Part shown: piece after piece, positions 34,095 to 43,721 of the stretch | How positions within the stretch are numbered: the stretch's first letter is position 1 | How the letters are laid out: each line of letters begins with the position of its first letter | Assembly (NCBI GenBank): GCA_965263305.1 | Contig: OZ253666.1 | Span: 1,426,001-1,490,000, forward strand | Length of the DNA stretch: 64,000 bases | Direction: 5' to 3' | Source: MED-G105 sp965263305 | GTDB lineage: Bacteria > Pseudomonadota > Alphaproteobacteria > Caulobacterales > Parvularculaceae | Notes under the pieces: generated by a model | Database searches by the model: none | What the model saw: only the letters and a program-made list of their open reading frames with translations | What the model was told of the DNA's origin: nothing | Made by a program: the position numbers and the translations under genes

Positions 34095-34592
34095 ATGCTT
34101 ATGACCGCCCCGATCGCAACTTTTCGATTGCCTGACGAGGCCGCCACGGCGCGGTTAGGCGCCGCCCTCGCGGCGGTGCTGGCGCCGCGCGACGTCATCG
34201 TCTTATCGGGCCCTTTGGGCGCCGGTAAAACATCCCTCGCCCGATCGATTATCCAATCGATGACCGGCGCGGCCGAAGCGCCAAGCCCCACTTTTGCCTT
34301 GGTAACCCCCTATGAGGGGCCCGATTTTGATCTATGGCATTTTGATCTCTATCGCCTCGAGAACCCCGACGAGGCCGATGAACTAGGACTCGAAGAAGCC
34401 TTTTCCGAGGGCGCCTGCCTCATCGAATGGGGAGAGCGTATCGCAGATAGATTACCGCCAGAGGCGCTTCTCCTCAGGATTGACCCGGATGAGAAAAAAG
34501 ACGACGCCCGCTTTGTGCGTTGTTGGGGCCCCGCCCCGTGGAAAACACGCCTGAACACCCTTAACGCTAAAGCAATATCACAAACCGCATAA
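34095..34592 (+). CDS. tsaE: tRNA t6A biosynthesis ATPase TsaE
   Basis: 165 residues. TsaE is the ATPase that drives the TsaBD complex. The Walker A is GPLGAGKTSLARSI, followed by SPTFALVTPYEGPDFDLWHFDLYRL, diagnostic of TsaE (YeaZ/YjeE group). An in-frame ATG at 34101 is an alternative start. It is the first gene of a plus-strand operon with amgK, murU, addB and addA. Confidence 0.94.
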   Translation: MLMTAPIATFRLPDEAATARLGAALAAVLAPRDVIVLSGPLGAGKTSLARSIIQSMTGAAEAPSPTFALVTPYEGPDFDLWHFDLYRLENPDEADELGLEEAFSEGACLIEWGERIADRLPPEALLLRIDPDEKKDDARFVRCWGPAPWKTRLNTLNAKAISQTA

Positions 34593-34602
34593 CTGACGGC
34601 CT

Positions 34603-35706
34603 ATGACGACAGAGACTTCACCCGCACAACGAACAAGAGCCGAGGAGCGTCACGCCTTTTTGCAAGACGCAAAATGGGGAGACGCCAAGGCCGCCGCGAT
34701 CGCTGGGGACGCCTCAACGCGCTCCTATGAACGATTGAGCCTCGGCGAGCGCACCGCCATTTTGATGAATGCGCCCCTCGGGGCGGAGACTGCCGCCTGC
34801 GTTCCAGAAGATGACGATGCTTCCCGGCGCAGCAAAGGCTACAACGCCATGGCGCGGTTGGCCGGGCCGAACCTGCATGCATTTCTCGCCATCGCCGATC
34901 TGTTGAAGACCGCTGGTCTATCCGCCCCCGCCATTTACCACGCCGATCCACAATTGGGCTTTGCGCTGATTGAAGATCTGGGGGATGATCTTTACGCGCG
35001 GGTGATTTTAGACGGCGCCGATGAACGCCTCCTCTATGAGTGCGCCATTGATGCCCTCATTCAACTCCACCAGACCGATCTAAAACCACCGCATACAGAC
35101 CACTACGTCATGCAGAGTTATGATCCCTTGGCGATGTTCGCCGAGGTAGAATTGCTCGCCGAATGGTATGCGCCCTGGCGGACCAAAACCGCACCGCCCC
35201 AAGACGCCAACCAACAAGTCAAAGACGCATGGAGCGCCGCCCTTACGTCTTTACCCGCGCCATCGACGATCATTTTGCGGGACTACCACGCGGAAAACTT
35301 GTTATGGCTGCCCGAACGATCGGGCGCCCAACGGGTCGGCGTGATTGATTTCCAAGATGGGCTATTTGGCCGACCGGCCTATGACCTCGTCTCACTGCTT
35401 GAGGACGCCCGCCGGGACGTCTCCCCCGCCCTCGCCGAAGCTATGGTGCAACGCTATTGCGCCGCCATGGCGGGTGAGGTGAATTTCGACGAAGCGGCGT
35501 TTCGCGAGAGTTACGCCCTCCTCGGCGCCCAGCGCAATGCGAAGATCCTTGGCGTGTTCGCCCGCCTCATCGTGAGAGATGGCAAACCCCGCTATGAACA
35601 ATTCATGGCGCGGGTGGAGGCCCATTTCGCGAACAACCTAAAACATCCCGCCCTCGCCGGCGTCGCCGATGCTGTCGCCGCCCTCAATATCGGTTTTCCG
35701 CGATGA
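34603..35706 (+). CDS. amgK: Aminoglycoside-phosphotransferase-fold sugar kinase, AmgK-like
   Basis: 367 residues. AmgK phosphorylates MurNAc and GlcNAc at C1 in peptidoglycan recycling. The APH-type kinase core has the catalytic IILRDYHAENLLWL (H-x-x-N) and the metal-binding VIDFQDGLFGRPAYDL. The gene stop overlaps the start of a MurU-like nucleotidyltransferase by 4 bases, the typical amgK-murU pair; this context supports the specific name. Kinase specificity is inferred. Confidence 0.82.
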   Translation: MTTETSPAQRTRAEERHAFLQDAKWGDAKAAAIAGDASTRSYERLSLGERTAILMNAPLGAETAACVPEDDDASRRSKGYNAMARLAGPNLHAFLAIADLLKTAGLSAPAIYHADPQLGFALIEDLGDDLYARVILDGADERLLYECAIDALIQLHQTDLKPPHTDHYVMQSYDPLAMFAEVELLAEWYAPWRTKTAPPQDANQQVKDAWSAALTSLPAPSTIILRDYHAENLLWLPERSGAQRVGVIDFQDGLFGRPAYDLVSLLEDARRDVSPALAEAMVQRYCAAMAGEVNFDEAAFRESYALLGAQRNAKILGVFARLIVRDGKPRYEQFMARVEAHFANNLKHPALAGVADAVAALNIGFPR

Positions 35707-36488
35707 CAGATCACGCAATGACCGGCGCTGGGAAACCGATCACGCCCCATCGGGCGATGGTTCTCGCCGCAGGGCTTGGCACGCGCATGCGTCCCCTTAC
35801 GGATCATCAACCGAAACCTCTCATCACCGTTGCAGGCAAAGCGCTTATCGATTTTGCGTTGGACCGTTTTGACGCCGCTGGCGTCGCACGGGCCATCGTC
35901 AATGTTCACTATTTTGCCGATCAGATGGAGACTCATATTAAGGGCCGCAGCGAACAAGGCCGGGGGCCGGACATCGCCATCTCAGATGAACGCGCGCTTT
36001 TGCTGGAGACAGGCGGCGGGCTCAAAAAAGCATGGGGCTTGCTTGGCGACGATCCTGTTTTTTGCACGAACACCGATGCAATTCTGATCGACGGCGATGG
36101 GGCCGACCCCTGTCAGCGTCTGCGAAATGCCTGGAACCCCGAGACGATGGATGCGTTGCTGCTGCTTGTCCCGCCGACGGCGACGTCCGGCTATGACGGC
36201 AAAGGTGACTTCGATATCGCAGGCAATGACGAGAGCGGCGGCGTCTCATCCGGCCCCTTGGCATGGCGCACTGGCGCAACGGCTGAGTTTGTTTTCACCG
36301 GACTGCAGATCATCAAAACGAGCCTCCTTCACGACACGCCCGATGGACCGTTTTCGACCAAAATACTTTGGGAAAAGGCCGCCGCCCAAGGAAGGCTCCA
36401 TGGCGTTGTCCATGATGGCCGCTGGATGCATGTCGGCGACCCGGAAGGGCTTGCCGCCGCTGAAGCGTGGTTTTCCGCAAACCCCTAA
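35703..36488 (+). CDS. murU: Nucleotidyltransferase, MurU-like
   Basis: 261 residues. MurU converts MurNAc-1-phosphate to UDP-MurNAc, bypassing de novo synthesis. The signature MVLAAGLGTRMRPLTDHQPKPLITVAGKALIDF is a sugar-1-phosphate nucleotidyltransferase N-terminus (shown in full here only as the key motif GTRMRPLTDHQPKPL). Neighbouring amgK makes the pathway assignment plausible. A mannose-1-phosphate guanylyltransferase is the alternative. Confidence 0.85.
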   Translation: MTDHAMTGAGKPITPHRAMVLAAGLGTRMRPLTDHQPKPLITVAGKALIDFALDRFDAAGVARAIVNVHYFADQMETHIKGRSEQGRGPDIAISDERALLLETGGGLKKAWGLLGDDPVFCTNTDAILIDGDGADPCQRLRNAWNPETMDALLLLVPPTATSGYDGKGDFDIAGNDESGGVSSGPLAWRTGATAEFVFTGLQIIKTSLLHDTPDGPFSTKILWEKAAAQGRLHGVVHDGRWMHVGDPEGLAAAEAWFSANP

Positions 36489-36591
36489 CACCCTACTCAT
36501 TCTCTCTTGGCGTCTGGGCCAATGGTGGGCACAATAGCGCGGCAACGTCGCGAGCGCGCGCGTTTGCCGCAACATGCTATCGCCGGTATCA

Positions 36592-39500
36592 ATGACGCTT
36601 ACTGATTTATATTCAACGCCGCCTTTGCGGGTGTTCACCATCAATGCCGGCGATCCGTTTTTGCCGGTTCTGGCGGCGACGGTTCTCAACACCATCGGTG
36701 ATGATCCCATCGCTTTGTCGGATGCGGTGATCTTGACCCCAACGCGTCGGGCCGCCCGGGGCCTGGGGGAGGCGTTGTTGAGTGTCGATCCTAAGAGGAA
36801 GGCGCTGTTGCTGCCGACCTTAAGGCCCCTTGGTGATATCGACGAGGATAATGACGGGTTGCTCGGCCTGGACCAGCCGGACCACCCCCAGGACGATGCC
36901 GCCTTGCCGCCGGCGATCTCGCCCTTTCAACGAATTATGACCCTCGCCCGGTTTGTTGCGGCCCGAAACAAGTCCTTTGCAGGTCAGGAAAATTGGCCGG
37001 GCGCCCTCGGCGCGGCGCGCGAACTCGCCAAATTGCTTGATTCTTTTTATACGGAAGAAATACCTTTTGATCGCTTAAAAGACGCCGCGCCCGAAGCGCT
37101 CGCCCAACATTGGGCGTTATCGTTGGAGTTTCTTTCAATCGTCACCGAGGCCTGGCCCGCTTATCTGGACGCGAACGGTTTGATGGACCCGACAGCGCGA
37201 CGCACCGCCTTGATCGAGCGGCAACGACAAAGATGGGAAACGACGCCGCCGACCCACCCGGTGATGATCGCGGGGACCACCGCAAGCGCGCCCGCCGTGG
37301 CGAGACTTGTGAAGACGGTGGCGGGCCTGCCCAAGGGCGCGGTCATTTTACCGGGCCTCGACAAAGACCTTGACGCAACAGGATGGGAGAAGATTGATGA
37401 CCCCCATCCCCAGGCCGGGCTGAAAGCACTGCTCGAAAAAATAGACCTCGCCCCGCAAGACATTCCAGCGCTTCAGGGCGCCGATCACCGCGCCCGCACA
37501 GAGCGCCGACAATTGCTGTCGCTTGCCTTGCGTCCGGCGGACGCGACGGATGATTGGCGGGATTTGTCTCAACAACTCGCCGCCGAAGACAAAGGCCTGT
37601 CCAAGGCCGTCACCGGGCTTTCTATTGTCGAGGCGAAAAACGAAGACGGCGAAGCCGACGCCATCGCCTATTTCCTGCGGGAGGCCATTGAGACACCCGG
37701 TAAAACCGCCATGTTAGTGACGCCCGACCGCACCCTCGCGCGGCGGGTCGCCTTAAAAATGCGCCGCTGGGGCGTGACACTAGATGATAGTGCGGGTACG
37801 CCCTTTCAGCACAGCCCATGCGGCGTCTATTTAAGGCTACTCGCTGCATGGCGCGCCAATCCGTCGGATGCGGTGGCGCTCCTCGCCCTGGCGCGTCACC
37901 CATTGGCGCGATTTGGCCTCAGCGATGATCAACGCGCCACTGCCCTTGGCGCCCTAGATGAAGGGTTGCGGGGCCTGACCCCAACCCCGCCTGCGCCGGA
38001 TGAGTCCGCCCTCAGCGGCATCTGGCGGAAATTTGAGGCAATCGCCCGCCAGGGCGCCCAAGCCAAAGCGGCGGCGTTGAAAGAACGCGCCGCGCCCATC
38101 TTATCGGTCTTGGAAAAAGCGATCGATACGGACCGCACTGCGCGCGATTTTGCCTCCCATGTCACCGCCCATCTAACGATGGCGGAAATCATTGCAAAGG
38201 ATGGTCGACAGACCAACGCTGACCGAGGGCGGGATGCCACCGTTCTTCCCTGGCGCGGCGCAGACGGAGAGGTGGCGGCAAAGCTCTTTGTGCAAATAGA
38301 ACGAGCGGGAGACGCCCTGGCGGCGAGCGGCTTTGGTGAAAACGCCAAAGAATACGCCGAAATTTTCAATGCCCTCATTATGGGCGCGGTTGTCCGTCAC
38401 CATCAAAATCATCCACGTCTGACAATTTTAGGTCCCCTTGAGGCCCGAATGCAGACGGCGGACATCGTGCTTTTAAGCGGATTGAACGAAGGCGTATGGC
38501 CGGCCGAAGCCGAGACCGATCCTTTCTTATCGCGCCCAATGCGGGCCGATGTGGGCCTGCCCTCGCCCGAACGCCGACTTGGCCTTGCCGCCCATGACTT
38601 TTCCCAACTCGCCGCCCAATCGAAGGTCATTTTGACCCGCGCCAAAGAACGGGACGGCGCGCCCGCCAAGCCCTCTCGCTGGCTCGTCCGTCTGGAGAAT
38701 ATTCTCAAAGGGGCCGACGCCTCTCTTGCGTCGGTGAAAGAGAGCCAAATCCCCGCAACCGCGATTGCGCGCCTAGATATCGAAGAGAGGCCGACCCCCG
38801 TCGGCGCGCCCATGCCGCGCCCGCCAGTCGAGGCGCGCCCCAGAGCGCTCTACGTAACGCGCATCGAAAAGTGGTTGCGTGACCCCTATGCCGTTTATGC
38901 GCAACACATTTTGAGCCTTAGAAAGCTCGATGATCCGGGGGAAACCTTCAGCAAACGGGAGATGGGATCGCTTCTTCATGATGTATTCGAGAAGGCCGCG
39001 CGGGATGGCCTGCCGAGCGATGCGCCCTTGGCGGATCTTCAATCTCGGTTCGCAAATGCAGCGCCAGATTTTGGCCTGACGTCGGCTGACGCCAGTTTAT
39101 GGGCGCCCAGCATTAAACGCGCCTTCGACTGGTTCATCACCTTCGAGCAGGAAAATCGCGCCCTCGGCCAGCCGGTGGTCCTGGAAGAGAAAGGCGAGCT
39201 ACCCCTTGCCGATTTGTCACCGCCGTTCATCATTCGCGCAAAGGCCGACCGCATTGATCAGCGTCATGACGGCGCCCTGATGGTGTTCGACTATAAATCA
39301 GGCGAACCGCCCTCCGCCAAGCAGGACAAGAAATTCTCCCCCCAGTTACCGCTAACGGCGCTCATTGCAGAACAGGGCGGATTTCCCGATGTGTCAGCCG
39401 CGCCGATTGCCGGGTACGCCTATATGCGGATTTTGAACCGCCGAGAAAAATCATCGGAAAACCATCGCACGCTGGAAAACAAAGAGGCGAGCGATGCCAT

Positions 39501-39669
39501 CACCGATGCGGCGATGCGCCTTCGCGAGCTCATCATCGCCTTTGACGACCCGTCAACGCCCTATCGTTCCCAGCCCCATCCGCAGTTTACAGATCAATTT
39601 GGCGACTACGATCAACTCGCCCGACGCAAAGAATGGGGCGCCCTTGGCGAGGGGGGCGATGACGCATGA
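36592..39669 (+). CDS. addB: AddB subunit of the AddAB double-strand-break repair nuclease
   Basis: About 1025 residues. AddB pairs with AddA to unwind and resect DNA ends before RecA loading. N-terminal LTPTRRAARGLGEALL, a central ILGPLEARMQTADIVLLSGLNEGVWP (helicase-like) and a C-terminal RecB-nuclease domain with DYKSGEPPSAKQ are typical of alphaproteobacterial AddB. I see no N-terminal Walker A, unlike B. subtilis AddB, as expected for this lineage. The start at 36592 matches family N-termini (RVFTINAG follows); 36574 is also in frame. Overlaps addA by 4 bases. Confidence 0.95.
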   Translation: MTLTDLYSTPPLRVFTINAGDPFLPVLAATVLNTIGDDPIALSDAVILTPTRRAARGLGEALLSVDPKRKALLLPTLRPLGDIDEDNDGLLGLDQPDHPQDDAALPPAISPFQRIMTLARFVAARNKSFAGQENWPGALGAARELAKLLDSFYTEEIPFDRLKDAAPEALAQHWALSLEFLSIVTEAWPAYLDANGLMDPTARRTALIERQRQRWETTPPTHPVMIAGTTASAPAVARLVKTVAGLPKGAVILPGLDKDLDATGWEKIDDPHPQAGLKALLEKIDLAPQDIPALQGADHRARTERRQLLSLALRPADATDDWRDLSQQLAAEDKGLSKAVTGLSIVEAKNEDGEADAIAYFLREAIETPGKTAMLVTPDRTLARRVALKMRRWGVTLDDSAGTPFQHSPCGVYLRLLAAWRANPSDAVALLALARHPLARFGLSDDQRATALGALDEGLRGLTPTPPAPDESALSGIWRKFEAIARQGAQAKAAALKERAAPILSVLEKAIDTDRTARDFASHVTAHLTMAEIIAKDGRQTNADRGRDATVLPWRGADGEVAAKLFVQIERAGDALAASGFGENAKEYAEIFNALIMGAVVRHHQNHPRLTILGPLEARMQTADIVLLSGLNEGVWPAEAETDPFLSRPMRADVGLPSPERRLGLAAHDFSQLAAQSKVILTRAKERDGAPAKPSRWLVRLENILKGADASLASVKESQIPATAIARLDIEERPTPVGAPMPRPPVEARPRALYVTRIEKWLRDPYAVYAQHILSLRKLDDPGETFSKREMGSLLHDVFEKAARDGLPSDAPLADLQSRFANAAPDFGLTSADASLWAPSIKRAFDWFITFEQENRALGQPVVLEEKGELPLADLSPPFIIRAKADRIDQRHDGALMVFDYKSGEPPSAKQDKKFSPQLPLTALIAEQGGFPDVSAAPIAGYAYMRILNRREKSSENHRTLENKEASDAITDAAMRLRELIIAFDDPSTPYRSQPHPQFTDQFGDYDQLARRKEWGALGEGGDDA

Positions 39670-42600
39670 GCGACACCCCGACATCACCGCCAGCAACGGA
39701 CGCGCGCTCTCTCTATGAGGAAACTGTTCGCAATCAGAAAAGCGCCGCCTCCCCGGCGCAATCAGCCTTTGTTGGCGCCAATGCGGGGTCGGGGAAAACC
39801 CGTGTTCTGATCGACCGCGTAGCACGGCTCCTGTTGACCGGCACACCGCCGTCAAAAATCCTGTGCATCACGTTCACCAAAGCCGCCGCCGCCGAAATGG
39901 CCGAGCGGTTGTTCAAGCTCCTTGGCGAATGGGCGCTCTTGGATGATGTGTCTTTGCAAAAAGCACTCATCGCGTTGGAAGGCGAAGAAACGTCAGCCGC
40001 CCGCAATGATGCCGCGCTCGCGCGGGCGCGGCGCCTGTTTGCCCGCGCCCTTGAAACACCCGGCGGCCTCAAGATCCAGACGATCCATTCGTTTTGCGAG
40101 AGCGTCTTACGGCGCTTCCCCCTGGAGGCTGGCGCACCGCCGGGCTTTGTGGTTGTTGACGATGTGGAGGCTGAGGCCCTGCGTCATACGGCTATTGACC
40201 TTACGGCCGGCGCGCCTGACCCCGCCATAAAAGAAGCGATCACCACTCTCGGGGAAAAGCGCAGCGGCGATAAAATTCGCGAAACGATGCTGAAGGCGCT
40301 GAAGGACCCCCAACACCGATTTCATCAGCCTATTGATGAAATGCCGCTTGCAAATACGTTGAACGTCACGGTTGGAAAACCAATCGATCGTATCTGGCGG
40401 GACGGGCTTGCGAACATCGATCATGATAAACTTCGCCGGTTACGTGATGCGTTGCAACAGGGTGGAAAGACAGCGCTGGAAAAGGCTGCGGCGATCACCG
40501 CCCTTTTGAAGGAAACCGACCCTGAGACCATGTACAAAAATTTGGTTGCGGTTTTTCTGACACAAGAAGGAAAACCGAGGGCCAATGTTTGCGACAACCC
40601 GGCAAAAAAAGCCGATCCCGGCGCGGAAGGGATCGCCGCCGATTTGCAGCAGCATATTGTCAGTATTGCCGATGGCATGAAAGCCGCCGCCTTGTTCCTA
40701 GAAACAATGGCTTTCTCTACGCTCGTGCAACACGCCTTAGAACAATATCAATCCCAAAAGAGTTTTCGCGCGGCCCTTGATTTTGATGACCTAATCGCAG
40801 GCGCTCAACGCCTTCTCACGCAAACCAACGCCGATTGGGTGATGTACAAACTCGATCAGGGTATTGATCATATCCTACTTGATGAAGCCCAGGACACAAG
40901 CCCCGCCGCGTGGAGCGTGATCGAAGCGCCCTTGAAAGAGTTCTTCTCCGGCGATGGCGGGCGCCATGAAAGCGGCACCGGCCCGCGCACGTTCTTTGCG
41001 GTCGGCGATCAAAAACAATCCATCTACTCATTCCAAGGCGCAGACGCGGCGTTGTTCGATGAAAAAGGATTGAGCCTCGGCAAGACGATCACAAGCGCGA
41101 ACGCCGCCTTTGCGAACTTGCCCCTTACCCTCTCTTTCCGGACAACGGCGCCAGTACTGAAATTTGTGGACGCCCTCTTCCACGACCCATTAGTTTTGGA
41201 GGGTGTCAGCAACGACTACCCCTTACAACACGGCGCCAATCGCGCCGAAGAAGCCGGGCTCGTTGAATTATGGCCTTTGACCCCCGCCGGAGAAAAGCAC
41301 GATCTGAAACCTTGGGACGCGCCCCTTGATCAGCTCTCCACCGAAAGCCCGGAGCGCCGCCTTAGCCAGAAGGTGGCGGAGACCATTCGTCATTGGTTTG
41401 ATTCCAACGCGCGGCTTTTGGCTTCGGGCAAGCGCATCACACCGGGCGATATTCTAATCCTTACACAGAGTAGGAGTGATCTTTTTCATGAAATGATACG
41501 CGCCCTTGGCGAGGCGGGCGTACCCGTCGCTGGCGCCGATAAATTGAAACTATTGGAGGATCAGGGCGTTGCGGATTTACTATCCTATGCCCGCGCGGCG
41601 CTTTTTGACGGGGATGACCTCTCCCTTGCAGAGGTTCTAAAAAGCCCGTTCTTCAACTTCACCGATGATGGGGATCTATTCCCCCTTGCCCATGGCCGGC
41701 AAGGAACGCTTTGGGCGACGTTGTGCAAACGCGCTGATGAGCGTCCCTATTGGCGCGCGGCCGTGACGGACATCGCCGCCGCCCGCCATATTGGCCTACA
41801 TGAAGGGGCGGCGGCGTTTTTCCATCACTTATTGGAGAGGGGTGTGCCCTCGGGCCGGAAAAAAATAACCGCCCGCCTTGGCGCGCCGACCCTTGCGCCA
41901 ATTGAAGAACTCCTCCGCCTCGCCCATGGGCACGAGCTCGGGGAGGCCCGTTCCTTACGGCGCTTCATCCATTGGGTGACGGCAAACGCCGGGGATGTCA
42001 GCCGAGACGCGGGCGAAAAAGCAGACCTTGTCCGTGTCATGACCACCCATAAATCAAAAGGGCTAGAAGCGAATATCGTTTTCATTCTTGACGGCCACCG
42101 CCAACATTTACCGACAGGCCCTTTGTACGACCTTGGGGAAGCGGGGTTACCCACCCTCTCGTTCAGCAAAGACGATAGCCCGGCGGCAATGGAGACGGCG
42201 CGCGCCAAAGAAAAAACACTACGCCTGGAAGAGTATCGCCGTTTGCTTTATGTCGCCGCGACAAGGGCCCGGGACCGACTTTATATCTGCGGCCTTGAAA
42301 AGAAAACGACAAAACCAAAGACGGCGGCGGAGAAGACCTGGCACGCCCTTGCGCAGGATGCGTTTGATCATTTGTCTACGGAGGTTACAACGCCCGAGAC
42401 GCTCTGGGATGAACCGGTGCGTCGCATCGCCTATGGCGGCCCCGCTTCCACAGAAAATGCACCCCCAAAAGAAGAGACAATTGAGGCGGCGACGCAAACC
42501 CCACCGACCGCACCACCACCCTGGCTTCTAACGCCTGCGCCAACTGAGCGGGCGCCATTGCGCCTTGCCCCCTCCAAACTCAGCGGCGAAGCGGACCCTT

Positions 42601-43217
42601 ATTCCTCCGTCAACGATGAAACGGCGGTCAACGGCGGCGTTGCGAGCCCCCTTGTGGGGGCGGATCGTTTCTTGCGCGGAGAAGCCATTCACAAGTTGCT
42701 AGAGCTGCTTCCGGAGATTGGGCGAACTCCAGATGAAACTGGTGAGCGGGAGACCCGCATCTTCGCGGCCGACGCCCTTCTCGCCCGGATGGCCGGTCAC
42801 ATTCCCTCTAGCGTGCGCGATGAATGGCGCGAGGAAGCCTTTGCGATCCTAGACGACCCGACCTTCGCCCCCGCCTTTGGCCCTATGAGCAGGGCTGAAG
42901 CGCCTATTGCGGGCCGGTTGGGCCCAAACAACATAATGGTCGTGGGGCAGATCGACCGGCTTGCGGTGCTGGAGGACCGGATCCTTCTCATCGATTACAA
43001 AACCAATCGCCCGCCTCCCGCTCGCGCCGAAGACGTCTCCGACGCGTATCTGGCGCAAATGGGCGCCTATGCGGCGCTTGCCGGGTCTATCTTCAACGCC
43101 GCCGAGGCGTTCAAAGGCCGCCCGATCGAGGCGGCAATCATATGGACCTATCAAGCGCGGCTAATGACCTTGCCAGAAAAATTGATCGCTAGCGCCCTAG
43201 AGCGCACAGTTGCGTGA
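39666..43217 (+). CDS. addA: AddA helicase-nuclease subunit
   Basis: 1183 residues, the motor subunit of AddAB. UvrD/Rep helicase motifs: Walker A GANAGSGKTRVLIDRVARLL, motif Ia ITFTKAAAAEMAERL, motif II LLDEAQDTSPAAW, motif III GDQKQSIYSFQGAD, motif V MTTHKSKGLEANIVF, motif VI AATRARDRLYI. The C-terminal nuclease site is LLIDYKTNRPP. Coupled to addB by a 4-base overlap. This organism thus uses AddAB rather than RecBCD (inference). Confidence 0.96.
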   Translation: MSDTPTSPPATDARSLYEETVRNQKSAASPAQSAFVGANAGSGKTRVLIDRVARLLLTGTPPSKILCITFTKAAAAEMAERLFKLLGEWALLDDVSLQKALIALEGEETSAARNDAALARARRLFARALETPGGLKIQTIHSFCESVLRRFPLEAGAPPGFVVVDDVEAEALRHTAIDLTAGAPDPAIKEAITTLGEKRSGDKIRETMLKALKDPQHRFHQPIDEMPLANTLNVTVGKPIDRIWRDGLANIDHDKLRRLRDALQQGGKTALEKAAAITALLKETDPETMYKNLVAVFLTQEGKPRANVCDNPAKKADPGAEGIAADLQQHIVSIADGMKAAALFLETMAFSTLVQHALEQYQSQKSFRAALDFDDLIAGAQRLLTQTNADWVMYKLDQGIDHILLDEAQDTSPAAWSVIEAPLKEFFSGDGGRHESGTGPRTFFAVGDQKQSIYSFQGADAALFDEKGLSLGKTITSANAAFANLPLTLSFRTTAPVLKFVDALFHDPLVLEGVSNDYPLQHGANRAEEAGLVELWPLTPAGEKHDLKPWDAPLDQLSTESPERRLSQKVAETIRHWFDSNARLLASGKRITPGDILILTQSRSDLFHEMIRALGEAGVPVAGADKLKLLEDQGVADLLSYARAALFDGDDLSLAEVLKSPFFNFTDDGDLFPLAHGRQGTLWATLCKRADERPYWRAAVTDIAAARHIGLHEGAAAFFHHLLERGVPSGRKKITARLGAPTLAPIEELLRLAHGHELGEARSLRRFIHWVTANAGDVSRDAGEKADLVRVMTTHKSKGLEANIVFILDGHRQHLPTGPLYDLGEAGLPTLSFSKDDSPAAMETARAKEKTLRLEEYRRLLYVAATRARDRLYICGLEKKTTKPKTAAEKTWHALAQDAFDHLSTEVTTPETLWDEPVRRIAYGGPASTENAPPKEETIEAATQTPPTAPPPWLLTPAPTERAPLRLAPSKLSGEADPYSSVNDETAVNGGVASPLVGADRFLRGEAIHKLLELLPEIGRTPDETGERETRIFAADALLARMAGHIPSSVRDEWREEAFAILDDPTFAPAFGPMSRAEAPIAGRLGPNNIMVVGQIDRLAVLEDRILLIDYKTNRPPPARAEDVSDAYLAQMGAYAALAGSIFNAAEAFKGRPIEAAIIWTYQARLMTLPEKLIASALERTVA

Positions 43218-43352
43218 TAATCTGCGTGAGTCACGTCATCCTATCCTTGATATCGCGAATGGGCGCTCTATTTTCCGTTACCGAAAGCGATGGCGGCCCT
43301 TAAGGCGCCATCATCAATGACAACGCTCATTCGAGTTAAAAGGAGCCGCATT

Positions 43353-43697
43353 ATGGCGACGACAGCAATATCCGACGCGTCATTTGAAACTGACGTTCTG
43401 CAATCATCTAAGCCCGTCGTGCTCGACTTCTGGGCGGAATGGTGTGGCCCTTGTAAGCAAATCGGCCCAGCCCTTGAAGAACTGTCGGGCGAACTTGGCG
43501 ACCAGGTCACCATTGCGAAAATGAATGTCGATGAAAATCCCGAAACACCCGGCAAATTCGGCGTGCGGGGCATCCCTACACTGATGATATTCAAGGATGG
43601 TGAATTGCTCTCCCAACAATCTGGCGCCAAGCCAAAATCCGCCATCGAAGCTTGGATTCGCCAAGCCCTGGCGCTTGAAAAAGCCCCAACGGCCTAA
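43353..43697 (+). CDS. trxA: Thioredoxin
   Basis: 114 residues with the redox site WCGPCK (Cys31, Cys34) in FWAEWCGPCKQIGP and the cis-proline VRGIPTLMIF. It reduces disulfides in cytoplasmic proteins. The ATG at 43353 is preceded by AAAAGGAG; the longer in-frame start at 43290 lacks such a site. It follows addA by 135 bases on the same strand. Confidence 0.95.
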   Translation: MATTAISDASFETDVLQSSKPVVLDFWAEWCGPCKQIGPALEELSGELGDQVTIAKMNVDENPETPGKFGVRGIPTLMIFKDGELLSQQSGAKPKSAIEAWIRQALALEKAPTA

Positions 43698-43721
43698 GGC
43701 TAAAAATCGGTCTTTTTTCAT

